This document shows, piece after piece, positions 10,991-20,171 of a DNA stretch of 64,000 nucleotides. Made by a program: the position numbers and the translations under genes. This DNA is from Arthrobotrys musiformis. Lineage: Eukaryota > Ascomycota > Orbiliomycetes > Orbiliales > Orbiliaceae. The stretch lies in contig JAVHJL010000005.1 in NCBI GenBank assembly GCA_036971715.1, positions 3,348,001 to 3,412,000 of the forward strand. Direction: 5' to 3'. The notes beneath the pieces were generated by a model. The model did no database searches and was not told the origin of the DNA. It saw only the letters and a list, made by a program, of their open reading frames with translations. Position 1 is the first letter of the stretch. Each line of letters opens with the position of its first letter.

Positions 10991-11768
10991 ATGGGCGGCA
11001 AACCAAAAGCAGAGAACTCCAAAAAGGCCGCCGGCAACGCCCGCAAAGCCGAGGCCGCTGCGGGGAAACAAGCCAAAGCCGACGCCGCCAGATCTGCCAA
11101 AGAGGACGCGGAGTGGGCCGACGGGGCTAAGGATAACTCCAAGAAGTACCTTTCCTACCTGCTTTATATTGCTTCAATTTACATTGTCTTTGCGTTTCAT
11201 ACGGGCTGTTTTACTGACGGTGGATGATAGACAAGCAGCAGAGGCCAAAAAACGGGAAGCCCAAGCCAAGAAGGCCACCAGAGACGCCGAACTCGCCGAA
11301 GAAACCGCCGCCTTGAAAACTACAAAGACCAATCCCAAAGCCGGCGGTAAAGGCAAAGCTGCCCCCGCATCCCGCGGTCTGGACGCCGCTCTGGCCGGCT
11401 TCGACGCCCCTGAATCTTCAAAGTCAGCGGCTCTTAACGCATCCGGTATCGACAATGCACTCGATGCTCTCTCGCTCACTTCCGGCGCTGCTTCCTCGGC
11501 CGCTATCGACCGTCATCCAGAGCGTCGCTTCAAAGCCGCCTACGCCGCCTACGAAGAACGCAGGATGAAAGAGGGAAAGGAGGACGGAGAGTGGGATGGC
11601 CTCAGACAGAACCAAGTCAAAGACAGGATCCGCAAGGAGTTTGAGAAGAGCGAAGAGAATCCGTTCAACCAGGCCAACGTCAGCTTCGACGCTAGCAGGG
11701 ATGAGGTCAGGGCCGTCAGGGACCGTGAGGCCGGGAAGATCGAGAAGAGGCTTGGGGATAGGAGTTAA
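10991..11768 (+). CDS. LSO2: Lso2/CCDC124-family ribosome-associated protein
   Basis: Two exons, 10991-11145 and 11231-11768, with an 85-bp intron inside a lysine codon (AA|A); product 230 aa. The N-terminus (GGKPKAENSKKAAGNARKAE) is the basic ribosome-binding helix of the CCDC124 / Lso2 family. A long Lys/Ala/Glu-rich coiled coil runs to about residue 100, then a low-complexity linker. The C-terminus has the conserved block with RHPERRFKAAYAAYEERR and ENPFNQANVSFDA, as in the Ccdc124/Oxs1 domain. Yeast Lso2 and human CCDC124 bind the ribosomal GTPase-centre and mRNA-channel region of idle 80S ribosomes and help restart translation after starvation. Those roles are from established knowledge of the family, not from this sequence. 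The start is the first ATG, in good context (aaaaaaATGG). Confidence 0.9.
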
Positions 11769-12355
11769 GATTGGTTGCTGTAGCTGTGTATAGGAAACGC
11801 CTGTGAAGGATAACTACGTTCGGTGGGGTTGCAACGAATGTGAGTTCGCCCCCTCTTTTTTTTTTTTTTTCATTATTCCTGCCGGCAGAACTAACTGGGA
11901 TTCTCTACAGAGCGTGGAGCATCGCTCCTTCCGCTGTGACACATGTTGAGATAGCGACAACCCGCATAACAAGCATTCATTGCAAGCATGATAGCAAAGT
12001 CGTCTTGTCTAATTACTCGCATTCCTTCGTTTAAACCGAAGCAAAAAAAATTGGAAATTGTCTGATTCGGCGAAACTGCCGCAAACTTGCTCATTGTTTA
12101 TGCTGTAATCCCTGTTATGTGGGGGCACAGAGATGTGACATGTGGGACCCCCTCTGGACGCTAGATGTGTGACCCGTCGTGATGGCTCGACGTGCTGACG
12201 CAAGAAGGCTAACCGTCTTCTTTCCGATACGTATTTTTTTTGAGATTTCTCTATGAATTTCTATTCGTCCCTCTTCTTGAGAAATATTCTTTCGGATGCG
12301 CGATCCTACACTCCATTGCTTTATTCCATCAACAGCTAAAGCTTTGTGTAATGCC
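11769..12355. other. Intergenic with T-tract
   Basis: Contains a T-tract at about 11854-11869 just downstream of the Lso2-like gene. No coding region or RNA gene recognised. Confidence 0.5.
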
Positions 12356-12676
12356 ATGATATTCTTCCACGCTTTTATAATCACCACTCTCTTAGTCCTC
12401 CATCAACCTCTGACCTCCAATACCCTCAACTACTTCTCTAGCCCCGAAATTACTATTCCGGGCCATTCGGTTGTACCTGTTCTACCTTGTTACACACATT
12501 CTAATACTACCAAACACCCAACGGACGGGGTCTATGTAGACCTCTCGAAAATGTATCCGATGATTATTAATATACCACCCGGATCGTCCGGCGCGAACAG
12601 ATCGGTTGATACGCCCGTGCCGTTGATGGGGTTACTTGCTTTGTCGATGTATCTGATGGACCTTTTTATGATGTGA
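12356..12676 (+). CDS. Small hypothetical secreted or membrane-anchored protein
   Basis: An open frame of 106 aa from the ATG at 12356; an in-frame ATG at 12296 would add 20 residues. From 12356 the protein starts with a clear hydrophobic leader (MIFFHAFIITTLLVLHQPL), continues with a Ser/Thr/Pro-rich stretch containing possible N-glycosylation sites (NTT, NRS), and ends in a hydrophobic tail (PLMGLLALSMYLMDLFMM). This resembles a small GPI-anchored protein, although a charged residue sits in the tail. The C-to-G coding-strand switch typical of real genes in this window is present near 12580, which supports it. I do not recognise a family. Confidence 0.45.
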   Translation: MIFFHAFIITTLLVLHQPLTSNTLNYFSSPEITIPGHSVVPVLPCYTHSNTTKHPTDGVYVDLSKMYPMIINIPPGSSGANRSVDTPVPLMGLLALSMYLMDLFMM

Positions 12677-13495
12677 AAATAATTATAATATCGACATGGA
12701 TTTTTTGAGAAAAATTTGGCGGGTGGAATTATTAGTTGGGGTAGATATCCTTTCTTCTATTAGATCGGGTTCGCGAGGTGTATTAATATTCTACTTTAGA
12801 GTTTTCCTCCGCGCTGGGCGTCCGGGCTGAATTCATAGACTATCAACGGCCGGATACGAAGCATTTCGTCAAGGTTTCTAGCTTCTTTCTATAATATACA
12901 TCGATATCGCTTCAGTATCGATATCACAGCCTCGGCAACACCAAATCCCGAAATGCAACAGATAACATCAACCGTTAACCCTGAGACCTGCATTCCAAAA
13001 CACGACCTGCATAATCCCACTATCTTATTTTTCTCCACAATTTCTTATGGTTAATGTTCTGTGCTGCGCCCCTGACAAATTGTTCCACGGGAAATATTTT
13101 ACAAAAGGAGGTCGTTTGTGCGGGTTTTCGCTTAGCTGGGTGTTGAAATTGGGGTTTATTCTCTTGGCTTGCGAAGGCGAGTCTTTGGGGTGGACTGTGC
13201 GATTAACAATCAACCGCGATTGAGGAAATTGTGGGTACCCTTTGTTTTATGAAGTTTTGGGAGCGGGCGCATGGAAATGCTATCCTCTTATAGTTGTGGA
13301 ATGCGGAGGGGTTCGGTGTTTTGACTTGGCTTTATTGGATTGGATTGGAGTCTATTGGATGTGTATTCGTATATATTTATTAAACCCTCACTGAAATGTG
13401 AAGGTATATTTATGAGTATCGCGATATCTAGAATATTGCGATATCGAGATCATTCTCTACACTCGTTTATACAGTATCATTGAATAATATCCACA
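12677..13495. other. Intergenic, no gene seen
   Basis: About 0.8 kb without a supported gene. A TATA-like sequence (tatatttatt, ~13371) and the repeated element atcgcgatat / attgcgatatcg (~13418-13446) lie in the presumed promoter of the next gene. Confidence 0.5.
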
Positions 13496-14613
13496 ATGAA
13501 GTCTCTCCTCCCCGCCCTGTTGGCCCTCATACCCCTAGCATCCGCCCAATGCGAAGGCTACACCTACCTCCCCTCCCTCCCTCACTGCGCCCTCCCCGAC
13601 CTCTCAAAATACTTCGAATCCAATCTAATCCCGCAAGACCAAGCCTGCCCCAACGCCTTCGGAAAAACCTACCTAGCGAGCGCAACCTACACCGACTACG
13701 AGGACGTAATCACCACCGTCGGCCTCCTAAAACCCGTCACCTCCCCCGGCGACCCCTCCGAAACCGTGAGATTTCTGTATGATCTCAGGTTCGCGGATGT
13801 GAAGGATGGTAGCGGGATTACGGTCAACTACTATTTTCCTAGGAATACGCTCACGGTTTATGGAGGGGTGTTTACGTTTTGGAGTACGGTTACGTATGTT
13901 GATGCTACCAGCACGCGGTTTAGTACCGTTGAGAGGACGGCTAGTAAGTTTATTATCCCCCGCGAGTGAAATGGTATTAACGGCATACAGCGTCGACATC
14001 GACGATAACCTCCACCCCAACGAGCACGATTACAAAATACACCACAATCACAAAAGCAGTAACAGAAACCACAACTCTAAAACCACTCACAAAAACCATA
14101 ACCATAACCCACAAACCCCCCAAAACCACCAAAAAGGTTTACACCACGAAGAAGACAACCACAACCCTCCCCTGCATCCCTCGCGCAAACTACCCCCGCG
14201 ATCTGGTAGATAAACTAGAAAAGAGAGACACAATCTTCGACTCCAAAACCTTCACAGTACCAACCTGCTACCCAACCCAACCCCCAAAAACTACCCTCCA
14301 CCGCTCCACAATCCTAACGATATCAACAATAACCACCACATCAACCCTCACCGTCTCCACAACCACCACCGCCCCAGCAATCACAAAGACAAATATAAAA
14401 ACGGTTATTAAAAATACTACTAAAAGGATTACGGTGACGCCGAGGGTTAAGACTGTGACGAGGAATATTACCGCCGCGAGGGTTACGGTTACGACGAGGA
14501 TTACGGTTTGGAGTACGGTTACTGCGTATGCTGCTAAGACGTGTTGTGGGGTGAAGACTAGTACTACGAAGAGGAGTACGACTTGTGCGAGGAGTACTAC
14601 GAGGAGGTATTAG
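13496..14613 (+). CDS. Secreted Thr-rich protein with Kex2-like site
   Basis: Two exons, 13496-13943 and 13991-14613. The 47-bp intron (GTAAGT donor, CATACAG acceptor) splits a Thr codon. Read unspliced, the first frame ends at 13969, so the second exon, which has no start codon of its own, is easily missed. The 356-aa product has a signal peptide (MKSLLPALLALIPLASAQ), a ~130-residue N-terminal domain with Cys at ~19, 32 and 54, then a long Thr/Lys-rich region (STSTITSTPTSTITKYTT...) and a late Cys-containing segment (TCCGVKTSTTK). A dibasic LEKR at ~225-228 could be cut by Kex2. The composition suggests an O-glycosylated cell-wall or secreted protein. Thr codons change abruptly from ACC/ACA to ACG/ACT near 14395. 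No family recognised. Confidence 0.7.
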
Positions 14614-15219
14614 TTAATTATGGGGGTCATTTTTGTAATTAGGGAATTATAATTTGTATTCTGGATTATTCGGACAGTATGCTCCGTACCGACTGAAAAT
14701 CACTGGGGTGAGAGAGAAGTAGGCCCAAAGACTAGAAGCAATGTAGGTAGTAGGGAATTTGAAGAAATATTTAGATCATCTGACATGTATATGGGTTTTT
14801 TGAGAAAGATTGAAGTGATAAAGTAGACCGTGGGTTACACCTGCGTCAATTCGCAGCCCGACGCGTGCGCGCGAAAGGGTTGGTCGGTACTGGGGGAAGC
14901 CCTCCGCGTGAAATGGAAGAACATCACCTCCCCGAAAAGTGCGTTGTCCACCAAAAAATGCAACACTCAAAACTTTTTCATGCTTCTACGACCTGTCACA
15001 AATATCAAAATTCAAACTCTTACAAATTCGAACCCCGAAATATGCATTTTCCTAACCCCCCCGTTTTTTTATGGTAAAAAGATTCTGTTGCCGAATTCTG
15101 TAGCGTTGTCTCAGACTAACCCCCCGGTTGAAATTTTTTCCCTGTCAATGCAGCAAAAAAAATACCCGAAACCTTCCAATTCGACGCAATTCACATCCCC
15201 CACCCCGTCAATAGCTGAT
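14614..15219. other. Intergenic, no gene seen
   Basis: About 600 bp before the 5S rRNA gene. An open frame through 14830-15303 has a GTG start, unlikely composition, and runs into the 5S gene; I do not accept it. Confidence 0.5.
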
Positions 15220-15338
15220 ATCTACGACCACAGAAAGAGGAACAAAGGGTATCCCGTCCGCTCTGCCTTACTCAAGCCTCTTATCGAATCGTCAGTAGTA
15301 TAGTGGGTGACCATATGCGAATCCGGTTTGTTGTAGAT
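15220..15338 (+). rRNA. 5S rRNA gene (dispersed copy, divergent)
   Basis: A 119-nt segment matches the fungal 5S rRNA layout end to end. The 5' ATCTAC pairs with 3' GTAGAT (helix I). AAGAGG (~15234-15240) pairs with CCTCTT (~15277-15283) as helix II. The universally conserved loop sequences are intact: ATCCCGTCCGCTCT, CTCAAGCC, and GGGTGACC followed by GCGAAT. T-runs at about 15346-15360 serve as a Pol III terminator. Pezizomycotina usually disperse 5S genes singly through the genome, which fits. Several stems differ from the common sequence but in paired fashion, suggesting a functional variant rather than a relic. Confidence 0.85.
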
Positions 15339-16079
15339 TCACCATTTCTTTTTTTCTTTTTTTCCATTCTTCTTTTTTTTCAAGCTCTTTGCGTTGGTAG
15401 ATTGAGGGAGCTAGTATATTTTACGTCCTGAGTGTCATAATTTTTGTATTGTGAGAGCGGGGGGGCTTTTCCGGAGTTGATTGGTGTTCTGAAAAGTCTG
15501 GTCGATCGTGAGGTCTAGTCCTGTAGGTCCTGCGATATCTTAATACGTATCATGCATGTCGGCCGTTGAAGCTTTATGTTTTCTTTGTTTGTAGCACTTT
15601 GAAGCCCAAACAAAGTCAAAACAAAGCTATATAGCTTATAGATAAACTGAGGTACACAGCAAAGGCAAAACTTGGTCTCGTATCCGGAAACCCCGAACGA
15701 TCAAACAGTCTACAATGTTCAGATCGTGGTTTCGATCAGCTTGTTGTTCTCTGCACATCTGAATTGATATCGCGAGTTGTTGTTGATAAATGTTATCATG
15801 AAACATTAAGTCAAGAGGTCTATATAGAAGGTATATAAAGAAGCTGCGGCGAATCAGGCCATGCAGAGGGTCGGTTCTAGTGTTGGGGCCGGGTCCACTC
15901 CAAGGCGTTTCTAAACTCAATAGCATTGTTTTGAATTCTATAACAACTCGACCGGTTGATTGTTTTATCTATAGATTTGAGACAAAATGTGGGAGAATTC
16001 GAGCGTTTGAAAATATTAAATTTTTATGAAACGGGACAATAGCAAGGATTGAGATATGCGCAGGATTGAAAATGACAAC
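15339..16079. other. Intergenic, no gene seen
   Basis: Pyrimidine-rich tracts at 15348-15380 directly after the 5S gene, then about 700 bp with no recognisable gene. Confidence 0.5.
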
Positions 16080-16088
16080 TATAAAAAG
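16080..16088 (+). promoter_or_regulatory. TATA box of the caspase-SDR gene
   Basis: TATAAAAAG lies 191 bp before the proposed ATG at 16271, a usual distance for a fungal core promoter with a moderate 5' leader. Position only; no transcript evidence. Confidence 0.45.
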
Positions 16089-16270
16089 ACCCCCCTGGTA
16101 TCTGCTTCCGCAACATTTTTAGACCAGAATCGGCTACAGGAACTACTGATATACACACTTAAGAAATATCTAAAACATTTTCGAAAAGCCTGAGGAGTAT
16201 CCATTTAACCAACAAGAAACGGATTGCTATATTATAATAAGTAGCTACGCAGCTGTCGTAAATAGTCGCC

Positions 16271-18187
16271 ATGGAGAGTTATCCAGAAAGCGGCCGGAAT
16301 GACAAGACTGCTATGTACAGATTACGTTCCGAGGAGAGTCCCCAACCCAGGCGGCAAAAAAAGAAAGGAAAAAGAGGGTTAGTTTTACATTGATAGATTC
16401 TAGCATAGCAGACCTAACAGCTGACATAATCTCCAGGAGAGTAAACCTCGGCCCGAGGGGTAAAAGAGCGAGCTCGACAGGCAAAGCGGGATATAGTATC
16501 CATGAACCTGCCCGGGACTCAGTATTGGGGGATGTTGAGCCTGAGTCCGAGCCCGAGGTCTACCATGAGGCACCTCGAGACCCTGCCGCCGTTTGTAGCA
16601 CCAACACTATTAAGCTAGATGCGAACCAAAGCTATAAATTCGTTAGCGTCCTCCTTTTATCTTTCGAGTACCATGATTTACTAACCTTGCCATCCGAAAT
16701 CGCCGGCGTCAAAGCTGCGTTTCAGAGGCTGGGATACAATGTCACCCCGTATAGTATACCCATGGATAACTCTTTGGCGCGTCTCAAAGATAAGTTGAAG
16801 GAGTTTTTTGAACTCCAAACGGAAAATGGACCGGAATTACGCATAGTTTATTATACCGGACACGGCGGGGCTGATCGGAATAAAAGGCTTTGGCTAAGCA
16901 GGTATTTGGTGGCCTCAGCATTCAAGAACTATATGTTGTTGTAACTGACAGTATATTTGCAGCCATAACGGCCCTAGCCCTATGCTGGAGTACTGTTCAA
17001 CACCCTGGAGCGGATGGTAGGTAGAACCTAAGAAAATAACAACCAGGAACTCGTACTAAATTCCAGGATATAGGAACGTGTATCCGCGGCAGAGTAAAGT
17101 ACGCTGGGACGACATCGCCAGAAAGATGTACGAAGCCGAATGTGACACCCTCGCGATCCTAGACTGTTGTGATGCAGGGCTAGCGGCTACTTGCAACACC
17201 GGAAACAAGACATCGAACAACCACCGAACCGAAATCATCGGTGCTTGTGGTTGGAATACATCAACATACCACCACATGAGCCCAGCGATGTGGACTGTTC
17301 TAAAAAGCGGGCTGTTCTACAAGCAGGATTCGACGCCCACCTCCGCCCTTGTTCGAAAGATGAACAATAAATTAGTAAGTATTGGCAAGCATGCCCCACA
17401 AGCAGTCCACTACTGCTTGACACCAAATAACATCGGAAGAATCGTCCTTCCTCGACTTGATACCTGCATCCCCGCAGACGAAATGATTATTTACGACAAG
17501 TACAAACGCTCAAATAAATCCAATCTACGGCTTAAGGGTCAAACGGCACTAATTCTAGGCGGCGAATCCGGCATTGGGAGATCGGCCGCTATAACCTTCG
17601 CTCTGGAGGGCGCTAATGTCACTATTCTCTATCTCGCCGAAAGGGAACAAGATATATTGGCACTGAATAAAGAAGTTCAGAGACTAGGGGCCGGCCCTAT
17701 ACGCTCCTACCCTTTGGCGGATGGCAATAATACTGCTATACTGCGGAGTTCAGCTGCGAAGCTTACTGGTGGCTTCCGCATTGACATTTTGGTCAACAAC
17801 CTCGGCTATCAAATCGAGAACGATCGAACTGCATCATTAACGGGTCCGTTTGCAGGAACATCCTTGAGGCGAGTAAAAACTGAAGGTATCATCATAAATA
17901 CGATGTCTCTGGAGAATTCAACGGGCACTATCCCGCCTGAGGGATCTGATGTATCAATGGGCGTCATTGAATATCTGACAAGGTATCAATCAACTAGTGA
18001 GAAACAAACTGTTGTGGCTATCTTGCCGGGGTTGGATTGGCCTTTATTGGTTAACGCGGAGCGGGCCGGTCAGGTCTTGGATGCCTTTGTATCTGCTGCC
18101 TCCGCTACTAAAAGTTTGAAGACAAGATGGCGGGGAAAGTACTGCAATTTGATGATTAAATTATTATACAAATGGCCTAAATACTAG
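16271..18187 (+). CDS. Caspase-like domain fused to short-chain dehydrogenase
   Basis: Four exons keep one frame: 16271-16377, 16437-16901, 16963-17016 and 17074-18187 (introns of 59, 61 and 57 bp); product 579 aa. After a basic N-terminus, residues ~100-340 form a caspase-like (peptidase C14) domain. The His motif is VYYTGHGG (His178), split from the rest by two introns. The Cys motif is LAILDCCDAG (Cys241), followed by EIIGACGWNTS. From ~358 an SDR Rossmann domain begins (LRLKGQTALILGGESGIG, then NNLGYQ). It most resembles YghA-type oxidoreductases, but it is short, the stretch before IIINTMS is shrunken, and the YxxxK motif reads EYLTRY, without the catalytic lysine. The protease half therefore looks intact and the SDR half looks like a non-catalytic NAD(P)-binding or sensing module. 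Fungal caspase-like domains act in regulated death. The partner domain is unusual. Confidence 0.8.
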
Positions 18188-19269
18188 CTGAAATATTTCC
18201 TTCCAAAACCCTATTTTGTTTTCGTAGGTAAGGTATGGCACCCATTGACTGTGGGTTCTAGTCTTAGAGATCTTTCTCCTGAATTCGAAAAAGTTTCGAG
18301 GTAGCAGAACATATAGTCATATCGTTTTTCTGTATTGGAAGGAATATACGCAGACAAGGTGCAACAAAAAACAATATTGCCTTCAGAGTGTTTATATTCA
18401 TTCAGAAAGGGGCCAAGGTGCCCTGGCAAAAAGGACCGTAGAAGGGGATCAAGAGGGTTCGTACAAACTTGACCAGAAACCTGGATGCCACGTATGTAGC
18501 CTCCTTAAGCTTGGAGGGGCTGTTTTCCATATTCCCATATTAAAATCTGCCCTAGCCGCCTTAGACCCTTGCGTCGATTTTGATCGGCGGCCAAGGCTTC
18601 CCGCAGAGAAAATTGAGCACTCTCGCTGCACCAAGTAAAAAGCGGGAGCCGGTAGATCGAGCTGTTAGGTAGCCGTGAGCCGCCCGCATTACCCGGTTAC
18701 ATCAATTCTTGTTTGGGCGCTAGCTCGCATTCTACGTGCATGACGTGCATACACATGTGATTTCGTCCTACCCCAATCGCAATTTTGGCCGTTCCACCGC
18801 ATCTCAATTCCAATTTAATTTCGCGTACGACTTTTGCGTCCAGTCTTCGTCCAGAGGCAATTGATATTTAAATTTTAGTAATATTTTAGCACGTTAATGG
18901 ACAGTACCGAGAAAAGGAGAATTTTTTTCAGGAGCAGCTGCAATTGAGGATTTTATTTTATGCCCGGCCTATCTTTGTATCTAGCTATTAAGGGCGGCCA
19001 ACTCTTCTTCACTAGGCAAAAGGCTATAGGAGCGAACAGTACTAATACATGCGAACGAATGACTAAAACCAAGACCGAGAAAAAAAGGAAAGGGGGATTA
19101 AAAAGGGAATTTTTGTGACAACTTCCTCCACCGAGTTCCGAATATTTTGATAGTACATGTGAGTTCCTGGGGGTATAAATCTCAATTGGTCCTGCAAAGA
19201 AAAATGGGTATTATGCGCTGTTGCAGGCGCGTTAGGCAGAAACTCAGGAAATGCTTCTGGTTAAAGTAT
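18188..19269. other. Intergenic, no gene seen
   Basis: About 1.1 kb between convergent genes. Short frames on both strands have no coding character. An A-rich purine tract occurs around 19075-19105. Confidence 0.5.
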
Positions 19270-19998
19270 TTAGCGTCCAATGATGTCGACGATCAAGTTA
19301 CCGTTTCCGAAGGCGGCGTTGCTACCTGAATTTTTGAAATGCTGTATTAGTATTCCGCACAAAATGCAACAATTGGTTGGAGGAAGTGGTCTTACCAGCG
19401 ACACGGTTGCTGGAGATGCAGTTGTTGAGGACCCAGGCACCACCGAGAGCGGCGTCACGGCTAAAATGTTATTGTTAGCAAGAGAGTGATACTTAAATGT
19501 GCGGCTTTTGATAGAAGCAACGAGTGCTTACCAAGAAGAGGAGGCGAAGGCATTGTTCAAGGTTCGGGCGTCCCAGGCGCAACCTCCCATCTTGCACATC
19601 TGGACTCTTCCTCGGACTTCGCATCTGTTACCACCGATGCTGTTCAAGTAGTTGTAGCAAGCACGAGCATCGTTGACAGTGCATCGTGGTTCACCCCAGC
19701 AGCGTGGCTCGTAACGCTTCTCGAGCATGGATCGTGCAACGATGGGCTCGAGCTCTGGAGCACAAAGTTAGCTAGGTTTGAGAAAGTGCTGTGATAATAA
19801 AGAACTTGTCATACCTGGGACAGGCCTGGTCAAGTCCTCGTTGGTGAGACCAAGCTCCTCAACAGTTGGGTAGCCAGGAGCAACTTCAATGAGCTTGGCA
19901 TAGTCAACCTCAGGAGCTGGAGCTGGAGCTGCGATGGCAGCGCCGAAGAAGCTGAGAGCAGCAGTGATGGCGACGATGTTCTTGGTGATTCCAACCAT
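19270..19998 (-). CDS. Secreted cysteine-rich protein with Kex2-processed propeptide
   Basis: Four exons on the minus strand, 19998-19815, 19754-19532, 19460-19396 and 19325-19270, each with GT/AG borders and consistent phase; product 175 aa. A signal peptide ends near residue 23 (MVGITKNIVAITAALSFFG...). An acidic propeptide follows, then a Kex2 site (LEKR, 72-75). The mature ~100 residues start YEPRCWGEPRC and hold eight cysteines, enough for four disulfides; one of them (Cys136) is created only by splicing exons 2 and 3. The C-terminus is GNGNLIVDIIGR. The form is that of small secreted effector or defence proteins of fungi. I do not recognise a named family and make no claim on activity. 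A TATA box and long pyrimidine-rich leader suggest strong expression. Confidence 0.8.
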
Positions 19999-20148
19999 TT
20001 TGATAGAAGAAAGTTTACAAGAGATTGTAAAGGTAGTGAAGAATATATAAGAAAGAAGATTCTTTGTTTGTAAAGATGTCTTTGAGTGCTGAGGAGTGTT
20101 CGATGCTGATGATGAAAGAAGAAGATGAAATGATGAATTTCCACTCCC

Positions 20149-20155
20149 TTATATA
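20149..20155 (-). promoter_or_regulatory. TATA box of the Cys-rich secreted protein gene
   Basis: On the minus strand TATATAA lies 151 bp upstream of the start codon at 19998, followed by a CT-rich leader, the arrangement found before highly expressed fungal genes. Confidence 0.6.
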
Positions 20156-20171
20156 CTTTTTTGAAGCCCAT

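Noticed and set aside
14830..15303. Plus-strand 157-codon frame
   Set aside because: Starts with GTG, has no domain-like features and runs into the 5S rRNA gene.
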